Counted from the stretch's first letter, positions 1 through 8,563 are shown. The stretch: 36,066 bases of DNA from Bacillota bacterium (GCA_021324295.1 JAJPJJ010000097.1:1-36066); one strand, 5' to 3'. Made by a program: numbers and translations. Notes: generated by a model not told the origin, from the letters alone.

Positions 1-202
1 CCAGCAGCAGGTCGTAGGTCTCGTTGATGCTCCCGGCCTGGGAGTTCTCGACCGGCACGACCCCGCGGTCCGCCCGGCCGGCCTCCACCGCCTCGAAGAC
101 GCCGGCCCACGTGGCGCACGGCACGGTCTCCACCTCGCCGAACAGGCAGAACACCGCCTCCTCGCTGTACGCCCCGGGCTCCCCCTGGTACGCGGCACGC
201 AT
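1..202 (-). CDS. pheA: Prephenate dehydratase, N-terminal part (cut by window edge)
   Basis: Prephenate dehydratase converts prephenate to phenylpyruvate in phenylalanine synthesis. The visible 67 residues start [17 protein letters not shown] and contain the family signature [16 protein letters not shown], which forms part of the catalytic domain. The ATG is at 202-200. A purine-rich Shine-Dalgarno (GGGGGAGGG on the minus strand) lies just upstream, so this is the true start. There is no chorismate mutase domain in front, so it is the monofunctional type at least at the N terminus. The gene runs off the left edge, so the rest of the catalytic domain and any ACT regulatory domain cannot be seen. 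It diverges from the acyl-CoA synthetase gene at 468. The identification is secure from the motif. Confidence 0.9.
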   Translation of the reverse strand, partial: MRAAYQGEPGAYSEEAVFCLFGEVETVPCATWAGVFEAVEAGRADRGVVPVENSQAGSINETYDLLL

Positions 203-335
203 CGGTAAACAGCCCTCCCCCGATGGCTGGGCTGGTGTGCGATGCACCGGCTGCAGAGTTTCGCCGCAGGACCCCACAGTCCCCGCGGGACCTGCGGGAT
301 CCCGGGTCGCCGGGGGCATGGGCGTGCTCTCGCCC

Positions 336-373
336 TCCGTGGGCCGGCCCGCGCCGCCGGGCCGGCCCACGGA
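336..373. repeat. Perfect 16-bp inverted repeat between divergent genes
   Basis: The two arms (336-351 and 358-373) are exact reverse complements of 16 bp around a 6-base loop, with a GGGCCGGCCC core. The element lies in the spacer between the divergent pheA and acyl-CoA synthetase genes. It therefore cannot be a normal terminator of either; it would fall in the leader or operator region of one of them. No T tract follows on either strand. Function is unknown. Confidence 0.6.
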
Positions 374-467
374 CAGGTGGCGGGAGAGGAAATATCGGCC
401 CTCCCGCGAAGGGCAGCCACGCGCCGGGTTCCGGGATCACGGCCGGCCCGGCGGCAGGAGGTCCGAG

Positions 468-2108
468 ATGCCCGCGCTCTCCTACGTGCACGGCGCCAGC
501 GCCGTACCCCTGCTCGGCGAGACGATCGGCGCCAACCTCAGGCGCACCGTCGAGCGGTATCCCGACCGCGAGGCGTTGGTGGTGCGCCATCAGGGCTACC
601 GCGCCACGTACCGGGCTCTTTGGGAGCAGGTGGGCCAGGCAGCGCGCGGCCTCATCGCCAGGGGCGTCCGCAAGGGCGATCGCGTGGGGATCTGGGCGCC
701 CAATCGCTATGAGTGGGTCCTCACGCAATACGCCACGGCGCGGGTGGGCGCCATCCTCGTCAACATCAACCCGGCCTACAAGACGACGGAGCTCGAGTAC
801 GCGCTCACCCAGTCCGGCGTGAGCCTGCTGCTCCTGGCCCGTGGGTTCCGGCAGGCCGACTACGTCGCCATGCTCCGCGAGGTGCGGGGCCGGTGCCCGC
901 AGCTCACGGACGCCCTCGTCCTCGACGATGAATGGGATGCGCTGCTGGCAGGGGCCGCGCGGATCCCGGAGGAGCGCCTGGCGGAGGTGGAGGCCGGGCT
1001 GCAGTTCGACGAGCCCATCAACATCCAGTACACGTCGGGCACGACGGGGTTCCCCAAAGGGGCCACCCTCTCGCATCACAACATCCTCAACAACGCCTTC
1101 TTCATCGCGGAGACCTTGAGGTACACCGACCGGGATCGCGTGTGCATCCCGGTCCCGTTCTATCACTGCTTCGGCATGGTGCTCGGCAACCTCGCGTGCA
1201 CGACCCACGGCGCGTGCATGGTGATCCCGGGGGAAGCCTTCGACCCGGCGGCCGTCCTGGAAACGGTCCAGGCCGAGCGCTGCACCGCGCTGTACGGCGT
1301 CCCGACGATGTTCATCAGCGAGCTGGAGCACCCGCAGTTCGCCGACTTCGACCTCTCCAGCCTGCGCACCGGCATCATGGCGGGCTCCCCCTGCCCCATC
1401 GAGATCATGAAGAGGGTTCAGTCGGAGATGGGCATGACGGAGGTCACCATCTGCTACGGGATGACGGAAACCTCGCCGGTCTCCACCCAAAGCGGTCCCG
1501 ACGACCCGCTCGAGCAGCGAGTCTCCACGGTCGGTCGCGTCCATCCCCATGTGGAGATCAAGATCATCGACCCCGCCACCGGCGCCATCGTGCCGCGGGG
1601 AACGCCGGGCGAACTCTGCGCGCGCGGCTACCTCGTCATGCTCGGCTACTGGGCCAACGAGGCGGCCACGCGGGAAGCGATCGACGCCGCCCGGTGGATG
1701 CACACGGGGGACCTCGCGACGATGGACGAGGAGGGGTACGTCCACATCGTCGGGCGCATCAAGGACATGATCATCCGCGGCGGCGAGAACATCTACCCGC
1801 GCGAGGTCGAGGAGTTTCTCTACTCGCACCCCGCGGTGGCCGACGTTCAGGTGATCGGCGTCCCCAGCCGCGAATACGGCGAGGAAGTGATGGCCTGGAT
1901 CAAGCTCCGGGAGGGCGCGCGGGTCACCCCCGAGGACCTCGCGGAGTTCTGCCGCGGGAGGATCGCCACGTTCAAGATCCCGCGCTACTGGAAGTTCACC
2001 GAGACGTTCCCCATGACGGTCACGGGGAAGATTCAGAAGTTTCGTATGCGGGAGATCGCCATCGCCGAGCTCGGCCTGCAGGACGCCGCGGCGATCCGCA
2101 CCGCGTAG
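468..2108 (+). CDS. Medium/long-chain acyl-CoA synthetase (AMP-binding)
   Basis: The 546-residue protein is an ANL-superfamily adenylate-forming ligase. It would activate a carboxylic acid with ATP and join it to CoA. Motifs in order: the P-loop-like [11 protein letters not shown] near residue 188, YGMTETSP near 330, HTGDLA near 410, [16 protein letters not shown] near 430 (hinge), and the catalytic-lysine region [12 protein letters not shown] near the C terminus. All key motifs are intact and the length is typical. It most resembles the ACSF2/FadD-type fatty acyl-CoA synthetases. The exact acid cannot be read from sequence. The reading frame is open far upstream, but the ATG at 468 follows a canonical AGGAGGT at 456-462 and begins at the conserved domain, so longer starts are rejected. 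The gene appears to stand alone. Confidence 0.9.
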   Translation: MPALSYVHGASAVPLLGETIGANLRRTVERYPDREALVVRHQGYRATYRALWEQVGQAARGLIARGVRKGDRVGIWAPNRYEWVLTQYATARVGAILVNINPAYKTTELEYALTQSGVSLLLLARGFRQADYVAMLREVRGRCPQLTDALVLDDEWDALLAGAARIPEERLAEVEAGLQFDEPINIQYTSGTTGFPKGATLSHHNILNNAFFIAETLRYTDRDRVCIPVPFYHCFGMVLGNLACTTHGACMVIPGEAFDPAAVLETVQAERCTALYGVPTMFISELEHPQFADFDLSSLRTGIMAGSPCPIEIMKRVQSEMGMTEVTICYGMTETSPVSTQSGPDDPLEQRVSTVGRVHPHVEIKIIDPATGAIVPRGTPGELCARGYLVMLGYWANEAATREAIDAARWMHTGDLATMDEEGYVHIVGRIKDMIIRGGENIYPREVEEFLYSHPAVADVQVIGVPSREYGEEVMAWIKLREGARVTPEDLAEFCRGRIATFKIPRYWKFTETFPMTVTGKIQKFRMREIAIAELGLQDAAAIRTA

Positions 2109-2117
2109 GAGGGGCAC

Positions 2118-2146
2118 GGGCCGGCGCGCCCGCGCGCCGCCGGCCC
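2118..2146 (+). terminator. Imperfect GC hairpin after the acyl-CoA synthetase gene
   Basis: About ten bases after the synthetase stop codon, a GGGCCGG...CCGGCCC stem with inner CGCG/CGCG pairing and a small bulge can form. There is no U tract, so it is at best a GC-rich, possibly Rho-assisted, end point. Confidence 0.35.
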
Positions 2147-2220
2147 CATGCGCCCTCCCGGGCCGCGGACGACTCCGCGGGGCATATACGAGGCGCGACG
2201 ATGCGCGCAGGCGGTGTGGC

Positions 2221-2487
2221 ATGAGCGGCGAGCAACCGGGCAGCGACATTCCCAGGCCGCGGCGGCAGGGCCGGTGGCAGTATGTCATCGAAGTGGCCCA
2301 GCCCCAAGCCGCGGACGCGCGTCACGAGTGGAGGGTCATCCGGTTCCCGGCCCCGGGCACCCTGGCCCTCGAGCTGGGAGTGCCGGTCGCGCAGGGAACC
2401 GCCTCCTCACGGGCGGAGGCGATCCAGCAGGCGGTGGAGAACCGGCGGACCACGATGCTGGAATACCGGGACATCGATGAGGGGTAG
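2221..2487 (+). CDS. Small hypothetical protein
   Basis: The 88-residue protein is charged, with no membrane segment and no motif I recognise. It begins MSGEQPGSDIPRP, and the middle (WRVIRFPAPGTLALELGVP) has the feel of a small beta-rich domain followed by an amphipathic helix (SSRAEAIQQAVENRR). It lies about 110 bases after the acyl-CoA synthetase on the same strand and converges on the membrane GAF protein. The Shine-Dalgarno is weak. The reading frame has a normal amino-acid composition, unlike the Arg/Pro-rich overlapping frames. That is the main reason to call it. Confidence 0.55.
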   Translation: MSGEQPGSDIPRPRRQGRWQYVIEVAQPQAADARHEWRVIRFPAPGTLALELGVPVAQGTASSRAEAIQQAVENRRTTMLEYRDIDEG

Positions 2488-2517
2488 CACAGGCGTCGGC
2501 GGACGGCCCGCCCCCGC

Positions 2518-4095
2518 CTACGAAGCGCCCGCGGGTACCCTGACCTGGGGCGGATAGGCGGGCCCCTCCGCCAGAAGCTCCCTCACCCTGTCCAGAAGAG
2601 CGGGCGCGGTCGTGCCGTCCTCGGGGAAGGTTACGACGGCGGCGGAGAGCAGGAGGCGATCGACGCTCAACACCTGGGTGAGCACGGGGTCCTCCGCCAG
2701 CCTGTCCACGGCGCCCCGGACGAGCTCGACGGCTCGCAGCTTCGGCACGCGGGGCAACAGCAGCACGAACCGGCCGGCGCCATCGTGGGTCAGCACGTCG
2801 ATGCGCCGCAGCGGGCCCTGCAGCAGCGTCAGGACCCGCCGGACCGCGAGATCGCGGTTGCTTTCGTTGACGCCGGCGTTGACGGTGGCGTCGAGCGCGT
2901 AGTCGCCCAGGTGGACTTCGGCGATCGAGAACACGAACAGCAGGCCCGCGGATCGCTGGATCTCCTCCGCCACGAGCTGCGGAAGGCCGTTCCACGGGTA
3001 CAGCGACTTCGTCGGATCCACGCTGACCATGCGCTGCACTTCCTCGTGCAGCCGGGCGGCTTCAAGGGCCGAGACGCCCTGCGCGGCGAGCCCGTGCAGC
3101 CGGCGCCGCAGCACGTCCGCCTGGCTCTGCGGCCCCGCGTCGCCGAGGCCGCAGAGCCAGGCCCGCAGGTGCCCCGCCCGGACGAGCGGGATACAGGTGA
3201 GCACGCGCGATGCGCCTGCTTCGCCGGGATCGAGGGGCTGGACCACGATGTCGCCGCCGGCCGCGTGATCGGGCAGGGGCGGCAGGGCCGCGGGCTCGGG
3301 CACCTGGCTCCGCTCCGTCCAGGGGAACCCCGTCGTCACGGCCGTGTAGGGCTGTCCGTCGTCCCCGTAGACGTAGGCCACCCCCCGGGACGCCCCGATC
3401 GTCTCCACGAACACGCGCAGGAGGATCTCGAGCACCCCCTCCACGCGCAGCTCGCCTGAGAGCCGGGAGGCGAGCTCGTTGTAGAACTGCAACTCGGTGA
3501 GCTGCTCCTCGAGCTGCCTCGTCGCCTCCTGCAGCCGCTGGTCGAGGAGGGCCGCCCAGCGGCTGCGCTCCCGGGCGGCCCGGGTCTCCTGCACGAGCAT
3601 GCCCAGGAACAGCGCCAGAAAGAACCCGCCCGCGATGAACGCGCCCAGGCGGAACCCAATCGTCTCCAGCGCCGCGCCCTGGCCCGCGCGCGTCCACAAC
3701 AGGATGAGGACCCCGGCGGTGGCCAGCGACGCCGCGAGCGCCTGGCGGAGGTTCATGCGGACGGCCGCTTCGAGGATGACAAGGTAGTACAGGTAGAGGA
3801 ACGGGCTGCCCAGGGCGCCCGAGATCAGCAGGAGCCCGGTGATCACGAGGATGTCGAGGGCGACGACGAGGTCGGTCTTCCGCAGGACGGCGAGCCGCCT
3901 CGGACCGACCGCGAGGAGGAGCACGTACCCTCCAAGGAGCACGATGGCGCCGTTCACCGCCGGGCGGTCCACGGGCACGATGCCCACCCACGATGCGGGG
4001 ATCAGCGTGAGCAGGAGCAGCACCCGGACCAGGCTGATCCACTGCTCCTGCCCGCGCGGATCCCCCTCGACCGTGGGCGCGACGAGCGGCGTCAC
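2518..4095 (-). CDS. Membrane sensor: 5-6 TM + coiled coil + GAF + degenerate GGDEF-like
   Basis: The 525-residue protein has four visible parts. About residues 19-168 hold five or six hydrophobic helices. Residues 170-210 form a charged coiled coil (QRLQEATRQLEEQLTELQ). Residues about 215-365 look like a GAF domain. A C-terminal domain from about 375 begins VDPTKSLYPWNGLPQLVAEE, like the opening of a GGDEF domain. The active-site loop that should read GGDEF is GAGRF, and the metal-binding aspartates are not evident. It probably cannot make cyclic-di-GMP; a ligand-sensing or partner-binding role is an inference. The GTG at 4095 is preceded by GGGGGAGGT at ideal spacing. The 47 upstream in-frame residues are low-complexity and are rejected. 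No partner kinase or regulator gene is adjacent. Confidence 0.75.
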   Translation of the reverse strand: MTPLVAPTVEGDPRGQEQWISLVRVLLLLTLIPASWVGIVPVDRPAVNGAIVLLGGYVLLLAVGPRRLAVLRKTDLVVALDILVITGLLLISGALGSPFLYLYYLVILEAAVRMNLRQALAASLATAGVLILLWTRAGQGAALETIGFRLGAFIAGGFFLALFLGMLVQETRAARERSRWAALLDQRLQEATRQLEEQLTELQFYNELASRLSGELRVEGVLEILLRVFVETIGASRGVAYVYGDDGQPYTAVTTGFPWTERSQVPEPAALPPLPDHAAGGDIVVQPLDPGEAGASRVLTCIPLVRAGHLRAWLCGLGDAGPQSQADVLRRRLHGLAAQGVSALEAARLHEEVQRMVSVDPTKSLYPWNGLPQLVAEEIQRSAGLLFVFSIAEVHLGDYALDATVNAGVNESNRDLAVRRVLTLLQGPLRRIDVLTHDGAGRFVLLLPRVPKLRAVELVRGAVDRLAEDPVLTQVLSVDRLLLSAAVVTFPEDGTTAPALLDRVRELLAEGPAYPPQVRVPAGAS

Positions 4096-4277
4096 AGGAC
4101 CTCCCCCGGCATCTCGCAGCCCACCTCCGTCGCCCCGGGACCCGCGAACCCCCGCGCGCTTCGGTGGAGGCCTCAGAGGCTCGGCCCCGCCGCGGCATCG
4201 CATCGACGCAAAGGAGGCCTTGCGGGGGCCGGCCATCCGTCTTTGTACCCGGCCGAGGCCACGGTTAGACCCCGCCG

Positions 4278-4298
4278 CGGGCGCACGCGCTGCGCCCG
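4278..4298 (-). terminator. Weak GC hairpin downstream of the nitroreductase gene
   Basis: An 8-bp perfect stem (CGGGCGCA/TGCGCCCG) with a 5-base loop lies about 65 bases beyond the nitroreductase stop on the minus strand, before the membrane GAF gene. No U tract follows, so the terminator assignment is tentative. Confidence 0.3.
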
Positions 4299-4362
4299 GA
4301 GCCGCGCCCGATCGCGCTCCCGGGTCACGGCTCGCGACCGCGGCCTGGCTCGCGCGCAGGCG

Positions 4363-4869
4363 TCAGGCGAAGGGCCGCCCGAACCGCTCGAGGTAGGCGA
4401 CCTCCGAGAGCGCCTTGCGCTGCTTCTTGCCCCGGCCGACCGTCCGCGCCGGATAGCCGAACGGGACGATCGCCAGCACGTCCAGGGGCTCGGGGATGCC
4501 CAGCAGCGGCTTGACCCCTGTCAACCCCAGGAAGCCGACCCAGTTCGAGCCGACCCCCTCGGACCACGCCGTCAGGACCATCGACTGGATGGCGCGGCTG
4601 GCGTCGGAGACCGCGAATCGCGTCTTCTCGATTGCCACGACGATCGCCAGGGGCGCCTGGGCGACATACGGCCCGGTGTGCGCCAGAGCACCCAGCCGCC
4701 GTAGCGTATCGCGATCCTCGACGATGATGAAATGCCAGGGCTGACCGTTCATGCTGCTGGCCGTCAGCCGCCCGGCCTCCACGATGCGCCGCACAACATC
4801 CGGAGGCACCCGTCTCTCCTGGTAACGGCGGACGGCCAGCACGGTGCGCACTGCCTCGAAGACATCCAT
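4363..4869 (-). CDS. Nitroreductase-family FMN oxidoreductase
   Basis: The 168-residue protein begins MDVFEAVRTVLAVRRY and contains the FMN-binding signature of the family: RRY near residue 14, then AGRLTASSMNGQPWHFIIVED, and VGSNWVGFLG in the middle. The C-terminal PFGYPA segment is also typical. Such enzymes use NAD(P)H and FMN to reduce nitro groups, quinones or other electrophiles; the natural substrate is not readable here. The start is the ATG at 4869, 14 bases after the serine hydrolase stop, with a G-rich Shine-Dalgarno overlapping the end of that gene. It is therefore the last gene of a probable UbiA / serine hydrolase / nitroreductase transcription unit. The length is at the short end of the family, and the core is complete. 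Confidence 0.88.
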   Translation of the reverse strand: MDVFEAVRTVLAVRRYQERRVPPDVVRRIVEAGRLTASSMNGQPWHFIIVEDRDTLRRLGALAHTGPYVAQAPLAIVVAIEKTRFAVSDASRAIQSMVLTAWSEGVGSNWVGFLGLTGVKPLLGIPEPLDVLAIVPFGYPARTVGRGKKQRKALSEVAYLERFGRPFA

Positions 4870-4883
4870 CGACCGTCCCCGCC

Positions 4884-5798
4884 CTAGGCCGCGTGCGCGT
4901 CGTAGATCGCCCGCCCCACCTGGGCGATCGCGAGGCGCCCCTTGAGGTCGTCCCCGAGAGAGCTGGCGAAGACGGCGACCACGCAGGGGCCCGCCGGCGC
5001 GTAGAGGATGCCCGCGTCGTTGCTCACGCGTGCGATCGACCCGGTCTTGTGCGCCATCTCCACCCCGGGCGGCAGGAGCAGGGGGAGACGATCGCGCACC
5101 TGCTGGCGCCGCATGATGTCGAGCATCAGCCGGCACGCATCCGCCGGCAGCGGTCCGCCGCCCGCGCCCGCCGTGGCGTCCGCGAGCGTAGGCCGCACGA
5201 CCAGCTCGAGCAGCGTGCCCATCTCCCGGGGCGTGGTCATGTTTGCCTGCTCATCGTGGTACACGCGGCTGTCCCAGTCGACGTCACGGTTCCGGAGCCG
5301 CTCGGCCGCGAGGCGTCGCGTCTCCGCGGTGTCCGCCGCGCCGCTCAGCCCCACGAGATCGTAGAGCAGTTGCCGGCAGCTCATGCTCACCGTCGTGCGC
5401 TCGAGCCCGCACGCCCGCAGGCGCGCGTTCACCGCGTTCCGGCCCACCCGGTCGAGCAGGATATCGGTCGCCGTGTTATCGCTGACGATGATCATGAGCA
5501 TCGCGAGGTCGCGGACCGTGAGCGACGTCCCGGCCGACAGCTCCTTGAGCACGCCGGATCCGGGCGCCTTCATCTCCTCCGTGAGCTCGACGCGCTCGTC
5601 GAGCGAGAGCGTCCCCGCGACGGCCTGGCACGCCAGCTCGGCCAGGATCGGGACCTTGAACACGCTGGCCATCTGAAAGCTGCGATCCGCGTTGATCTCG
5701 ACGGTCTCGCCGCTCGCGAGGGCGTGGACGTAGACGCCCATCGTCCCATCCAGCCGGCGGGCGATGGTGCGAATTCGCTGGCGCAGTTCAGCGGCCAT
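4884..5798 (-). CDS. Class-A beta-lactamase-like serine hydrolase, no signal peptide
   Basis: The 304-residue protein belongs to the beta-lactamase2/penicillin-binding fold. The catalytic SxxK is S45-V-F-K48, SDN is at 106-108, the general-base region HDEQANMTTP places a Glu at about 183, and the KTG triad is at 251-253. All catalytic groups are present, so it should be an active acyl-serine hydrolase. Classical class A enzymes are secreted, but this one has no signal peptide or lipobox from the ATG at 5798. That start is backed by a G-rich Shine-Dalgarno; the 30 upstream in-frame residues are Arg/Ala-rich and also not a signal. Whether it cleaves beta-lactams or another amide/ester is unknown. 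It sits between a UbiA prenyltransferase and a nitroreductase, probably in one operon. Confidence 0.85.
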   Translation of the reverse strand: MAAELRQRIRTIARRLDGTMGVYVHALASGETVEINADRSFQMASVFKVPILAELACQAVAGTLSLDERVELTEEMKAPGSGVLKELSAGTSLTVRDLAMLMIIVSDNTATDILLDRVGRNAVNARLRACGLERTTVSMSCRQLLYDLVGLSGAADTAETRRLAAERLRNRDVDWDSRVYHDEQANMTTPREMGTLLELVVRPTLADATAGAGGGPLPADACRLMLDIMRRQQVRDRLPLLLPPGVEMAHKTGSIARVSNDAGILYAPAGPCVVAVFASSLGDDLKGRLAIAQVGRAIYDAHAA

Positions 5799-5906
5799 CG
5801 TGCCCCCCTGTCGTCTCTGCCGCTGCCCCGTTCGCCGACAGCAGCCGGCGCGGGCGGCGCCCGCGCCGGCCGCATCCCGAGTGGCCATCGTGATCCATCC
5901 GGGGCT

Positions 5907-6947
5907 CTAGCCGGCGCGCAGACCGCGCGCGACCGCCCCGAGGGCGAGCCCGGCGACATAGAGCCAGCCGAACAGGCGGTTATGGACGAGGGCGACGCGA
6001 TGGTACCAGAGAGGCCACCCGATGTACCCCGGCGGCGGCATCTGGGGCTTGGGCCGGGCCGTCACCCGGAGCGCGCGGCCCGCTCTCGGGAGGGCCACCG
6101 CGACGAGGGCCGCGAACGGTGTGACCTGCCCGGCCGCGATGAGGGCCGCGACGCCCGCGTACATTGCCACGATCACCGCGCGATTGAGCGCTCGGGCACG
6201 GGGCTCGCCCAGCACCACGGGCAGCGTCCGCTGTCCATGGCGGCGGTCGAAGTCTGCCTGATCGATGTGCTTGCCAATCAGGATGGACATCACCCCGAGG
6301 CCGTAGGGGATGGATGCGAGGAAGGCGGCCATGGACAGCCGCCCGGCGATCACAAAGTAGCCGCCGCCCACCATGAGCGGGCCCCACACGAGGAACGCGG
6401 CGATCTCGCCCAGGCCGATGCTCTTGAGGGGCCTCGGTGCCGCGTCGTACAGGTACAGCAGCGCGAGACCTGCCAGCGTGAACCCCAGCGCGATGGGGCC
6501 GCGGAGGGCCCAGAAGTACAGGGCGATGAGGGCGCCGATGCCGGCGAGCACCCCCAGGCCGACCAGCAGGCCGCGCGCATCGAGCACCCCGCTGGCGATG
6601 GGGTGAATCGTGTACCGCATGCGCGGCGAGTCAGGGGTGTCGTGACCCCGCCGGTAGCCAAAGTAGTCGTTGCTCAGGTTGCTGATCATGTGCGCGGTGA
6701 CAAATCCAACGAACACGAGCATGAAGGCGGCCACCTCGAAGCGGCGGTCGGTCGCCGCGAGCAGCCCGGCGATGATCGCAGCCTGCGCGGAGATGACGAG
6801 GATCACGCTCCGGGCGGCAAACAGGAACCCGGCGACGGGATCGAGGCGCACACCGATTCGTTCCTGGGGCGGATGGAAGCCCACGAACGTCCTCAGCCAC
6901 ACCCGCGGGCCGCGGAGCATGATCCCGTCCGGCGCTCGTTCGGCCAT
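5907..6947 (-). CDS. UbiA-family prenyltransferase (MenA-like)
   Basis: The 346-residue polytopic membrane protein has the two Asp-rich motifs of the UbiA superfamily. The first is NLSNDYFGYRRGHD (N93, D94, D103). The second lies in GKHIDQADFDRRHGQRTLP near residue 240. Eight or nine hydrophobic helices surround them. The family transfers a polyprenyl group to an aromatic acceptor at the membrane. The closest well-known relative by motif is 1,4-dihydroxy-2-naphthoate prenyltransferase of menaquinone synthesis, but no other men gene is nearby, so the acceptor is uncertain. The N terminus is longer than usual, with a hydrophilic 35-residue stretch before helix 1. The ATG at 6947 follows GGGGAAGGA. 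The gene is followed after 108 bases by the serine hydrolase on the same strand. Confidence 0.85.
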   Translation of the reverse strand: MAERAPDGIMLRGPRVWLRTFVGFHPPQERIGVRLDPVAGFLFAARSVILVISAQAAIIAGLLAATDRRFEVAAFMLVFVGFVTAHMISNLSNDYFGYRRGHDTPDSPRMRYTIHPIASGVLDARGLLVGLGVLAGIGALIALYFWALRGPIALGFTLAGLALLYLYDAAPRPLKSIGLGEIAAFLVWGPLMVGGGYFVIAGRLSMAAFLASIPYGLGVMSILIGKHIDQADFDRRHGQRTLPVVLGEPRARALNRAVIVAMYAGVAALIAAGQVTPFAALVAVALPRAGRALRVTARPKPQMPPPGYIGWPLWYHRVALVHNRLFGWLYVAGLALGAVARGLRAG

Positions 6948-7172
6948 CTGTCCTTCCCCCGACCCAGGTCTGGGAGCGTTCACGCGCGCCCGCGATCGCT
7001 CGGCTGTTAGCTTCCTCCCCGCCGATCGCGGACCCTCTCGCGGGCGGACGGGCCTGCGCCCGGCGCCGAAGGCACGAGGGCAGGAGCGGCCGCCGGTCAA
7101 CGGGCAAAGGCGCGCGGACCGCGGCGGGATCGGCCTCGGGAGAACGGCTCCTCTGCTCGGAACGGGGGATCG

Positions 7173-7265
7173 TCAGTGGGACGGCCACAGCGCGACGATG
7201 AGCCACGCGATCAGCGCCGCCAGGATCGCGCCCCACAGGTACGCCGGCCAGCGGTCCCCGATCAT
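7173..7265 (-). CDS. 30-residue single-span membrane protein
   Basis: A short frame from ATG 7265 to TGA 7173 encodes a 30-residue peptide. It has a short polar start (MIGDRWPAY), one hydrophobic helix of about 19 residues (GAILAALIAWLIVALW) and a three-residue polar tail. A clear GGAGG lies three bases before the ATG. The clean membrane-helix pattern and the Shine-Dalgarno support a real gene, although it is short. It lies 226 bases upstream of the UbiA gene on the same strand. No family assignment is possible. A role as a small membrane regulator or subunit is conceivable but not shown. Confidence 0.6.
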   Translation of the reverse strand: MIGDRWPAYLWGAILAALIAWLIVALWPSH

Positions 7266-7670
7266 GCGCCTCCGTCACAAGGGCGCCCCGGTCTCACGGA
7301 CGCGATGCGGCGACCGACGAGGGCGCAAGGGCACCTAAGCCCCTCGTCACGCCGATCCACGGCCAATCGCCGATGCGAACCGCCTCATTCTAGCAGGACG
7401 GCGTTCCAGAGATCTTCACGCGATACTCTAATGAAGTTCCCACGGTCCGGCGGCTGGCTCCCCCGCCAAGCGCATCCCGTGAAGCCGCCCGGCGCGTAGC
7501 CGTCGCGCTGGACGCCGCGGGGGCAAGGGATGACGCCGGAGCGCCGGCCGCTTCGGTCGGGATGGGCTGCACCGCACGTGGTGGACCAGAGCGCCGTTGC
7601 CGTGGCCGAGCAGTCGCCGGAAGCCCGGTACGTCGGCCCGTCCCTGCTGAGGGCCCATCGCGGTGACGCT
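7266..7670. other. 405-bp region with no convincing gene
   Basis: This stretch lies between the 30-residue membrane protein and the protease gene. Its overlapping open frames are Arg/Pro/Ala-rich and lack Shine-Dalgarno sites. One minus-strand frame continues the protease in a shifted frame, so part of it may be the lost end of that gene. A TAGAAT-like -10 on the minus strand (about 7391-7396) has no matching -35. Confidence 0.5.
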
Positions 7671-8468
7671 CTATGGCGTCGGTGAGCGACGCGAGCGGCA
7701 GGGCCGCCGGAGCACCTCCGCACCCTGGGCCGTCCCGCTGTTGGACGACGCGGAGAACTGCCACGTCCACACGCCGACGACCTGGTTTCGAGCGTTCAGC
7801 ACGGGGGACCCGCTGTTGCCGGGCTGCGGCCTCCCCTCAAAGGCCACGTCGAAGACCGGCGTGCCGTCTCCTGCCTGCCGGATCCGCGCCACCTGGCCCG
7901 TCGCTGTCCATTCCCCCGGGATGGGTGAGATGTGGCCAAACCCGATCACGCGCACCGCCTGGTTCAGGGCCGGGCCGATGCCGATGGCGAGGAACGGGAA
8001 CGGGCCGAGGGGGCCCCGATGGGCGGTGGCGAGTGTCACCTCCTCGCCCGACGGCGTCTTGTAGAAGAGGCGCCGGAAGGGCGGAGCAGACGTGGTCAGC
8101 CGGACCTCCGCGATGTCGCGGCCGAGCGGGACCTCGCTGAGGTGTGATTTCGTGGGATCGTAGGGCAGGTGGCTCGCGCAGACGATCTCCGCGGCGTAGA
8201 GATCCCGGCCGACCATCGCGACGAGCCGGTGGGCGCCGGGGTCGCGTTGCGCCCAGGCGACGACGTGGCTCGCCGTGATCGCCGTGCCGTCGGCCGCGAC
8301 GAAGAACCCGGTCCCCTGGATCACCGTTTTCCAGTAGCCGCCCCCGGTGGGCATCATCACCGAGAGCATGAAGACGGCCCGCGTAGGATCGATGTCCCGA
8401 GCCGGCACCGGCACGGCAAGCAGCGCGCACAGTACGAGAACCACGCCGAGCGTCGGTATCTCCCCCAC
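7671..8468 (-). CDS. Secreted trypsin-like serine protease, C terminus possibly frameshifted
   Basis: The protein (265 residues from GTG 8468) has an N-terminal hydrophobic signal-like segment (LGVVLVLCALLAVPVPARD). A chymotrypsin-fold domain with an intact triad follows: H68 in TAITASHVV, D118 in GRDIAEVRL and S219 in PGNSGSPVLN. It is therefore a probable exported endopeptidase of the DegP/trypsin type, without a visible PDZ domain. The start is uncertain: the long upstream open frame is Arg/Pro-rich and unconvincing, and the GTG has only a fair G-rich site. The last 15 residues are Arg-rich and unlike the family. A neighbouring frame reads ALPLASLTDAIERHR at the same place, which looks more like a natural protease end. 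A one-base indel near 7700-7730 is suspected. Confidence 0.75.
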   Translation of the reverse strand: MGEIPTLGVVLVLCALLAVPVPARDIDPTRAVFMLSVMMPTGGGYWKTVIQGTGFFVAADGTAITASHVVAWAQRDPGAHRLVAMVGRDLYAAEIVCASHLPYDPTKSHLSEVPLGRDIAEVRLTTSAPPFRRLFYKTPSGEEVTLATAHRGPLGPFPFLAIGIGPALNQAVRVIGFGHISPIPGEWTATGQVARIRQAGDGTPVFDVAFEGRPQPGNSGSPVLNARNQVVGVWTWQFSASSNSGTAQGAEVLRRPCRSRRSPTP

Positions 8469-8563
8469 CCCCGCTCTGCCTATGCCCCACTCTCGACCGC
8501 GACGGACGTCCGCCGCCAGGGCCGGAGGCCGGGCGGGGTTCAGAGGTGGAACGGGACGGGGAC

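Noticed and set aside
24-467. N-terminal extension of the acyl-CoA synthetase frame to position 24
   Set aside because: It runs antisense to the pheA start, is Arg/Pro/Gly-rich and has no family similarity; AGGAGGT before 468 fixes the start.
7040-7100. A further copy of module B upstream of UbiA
   Set aside because: Similarity is limited to short GC-rich words with gaps; not distinguishable from background.
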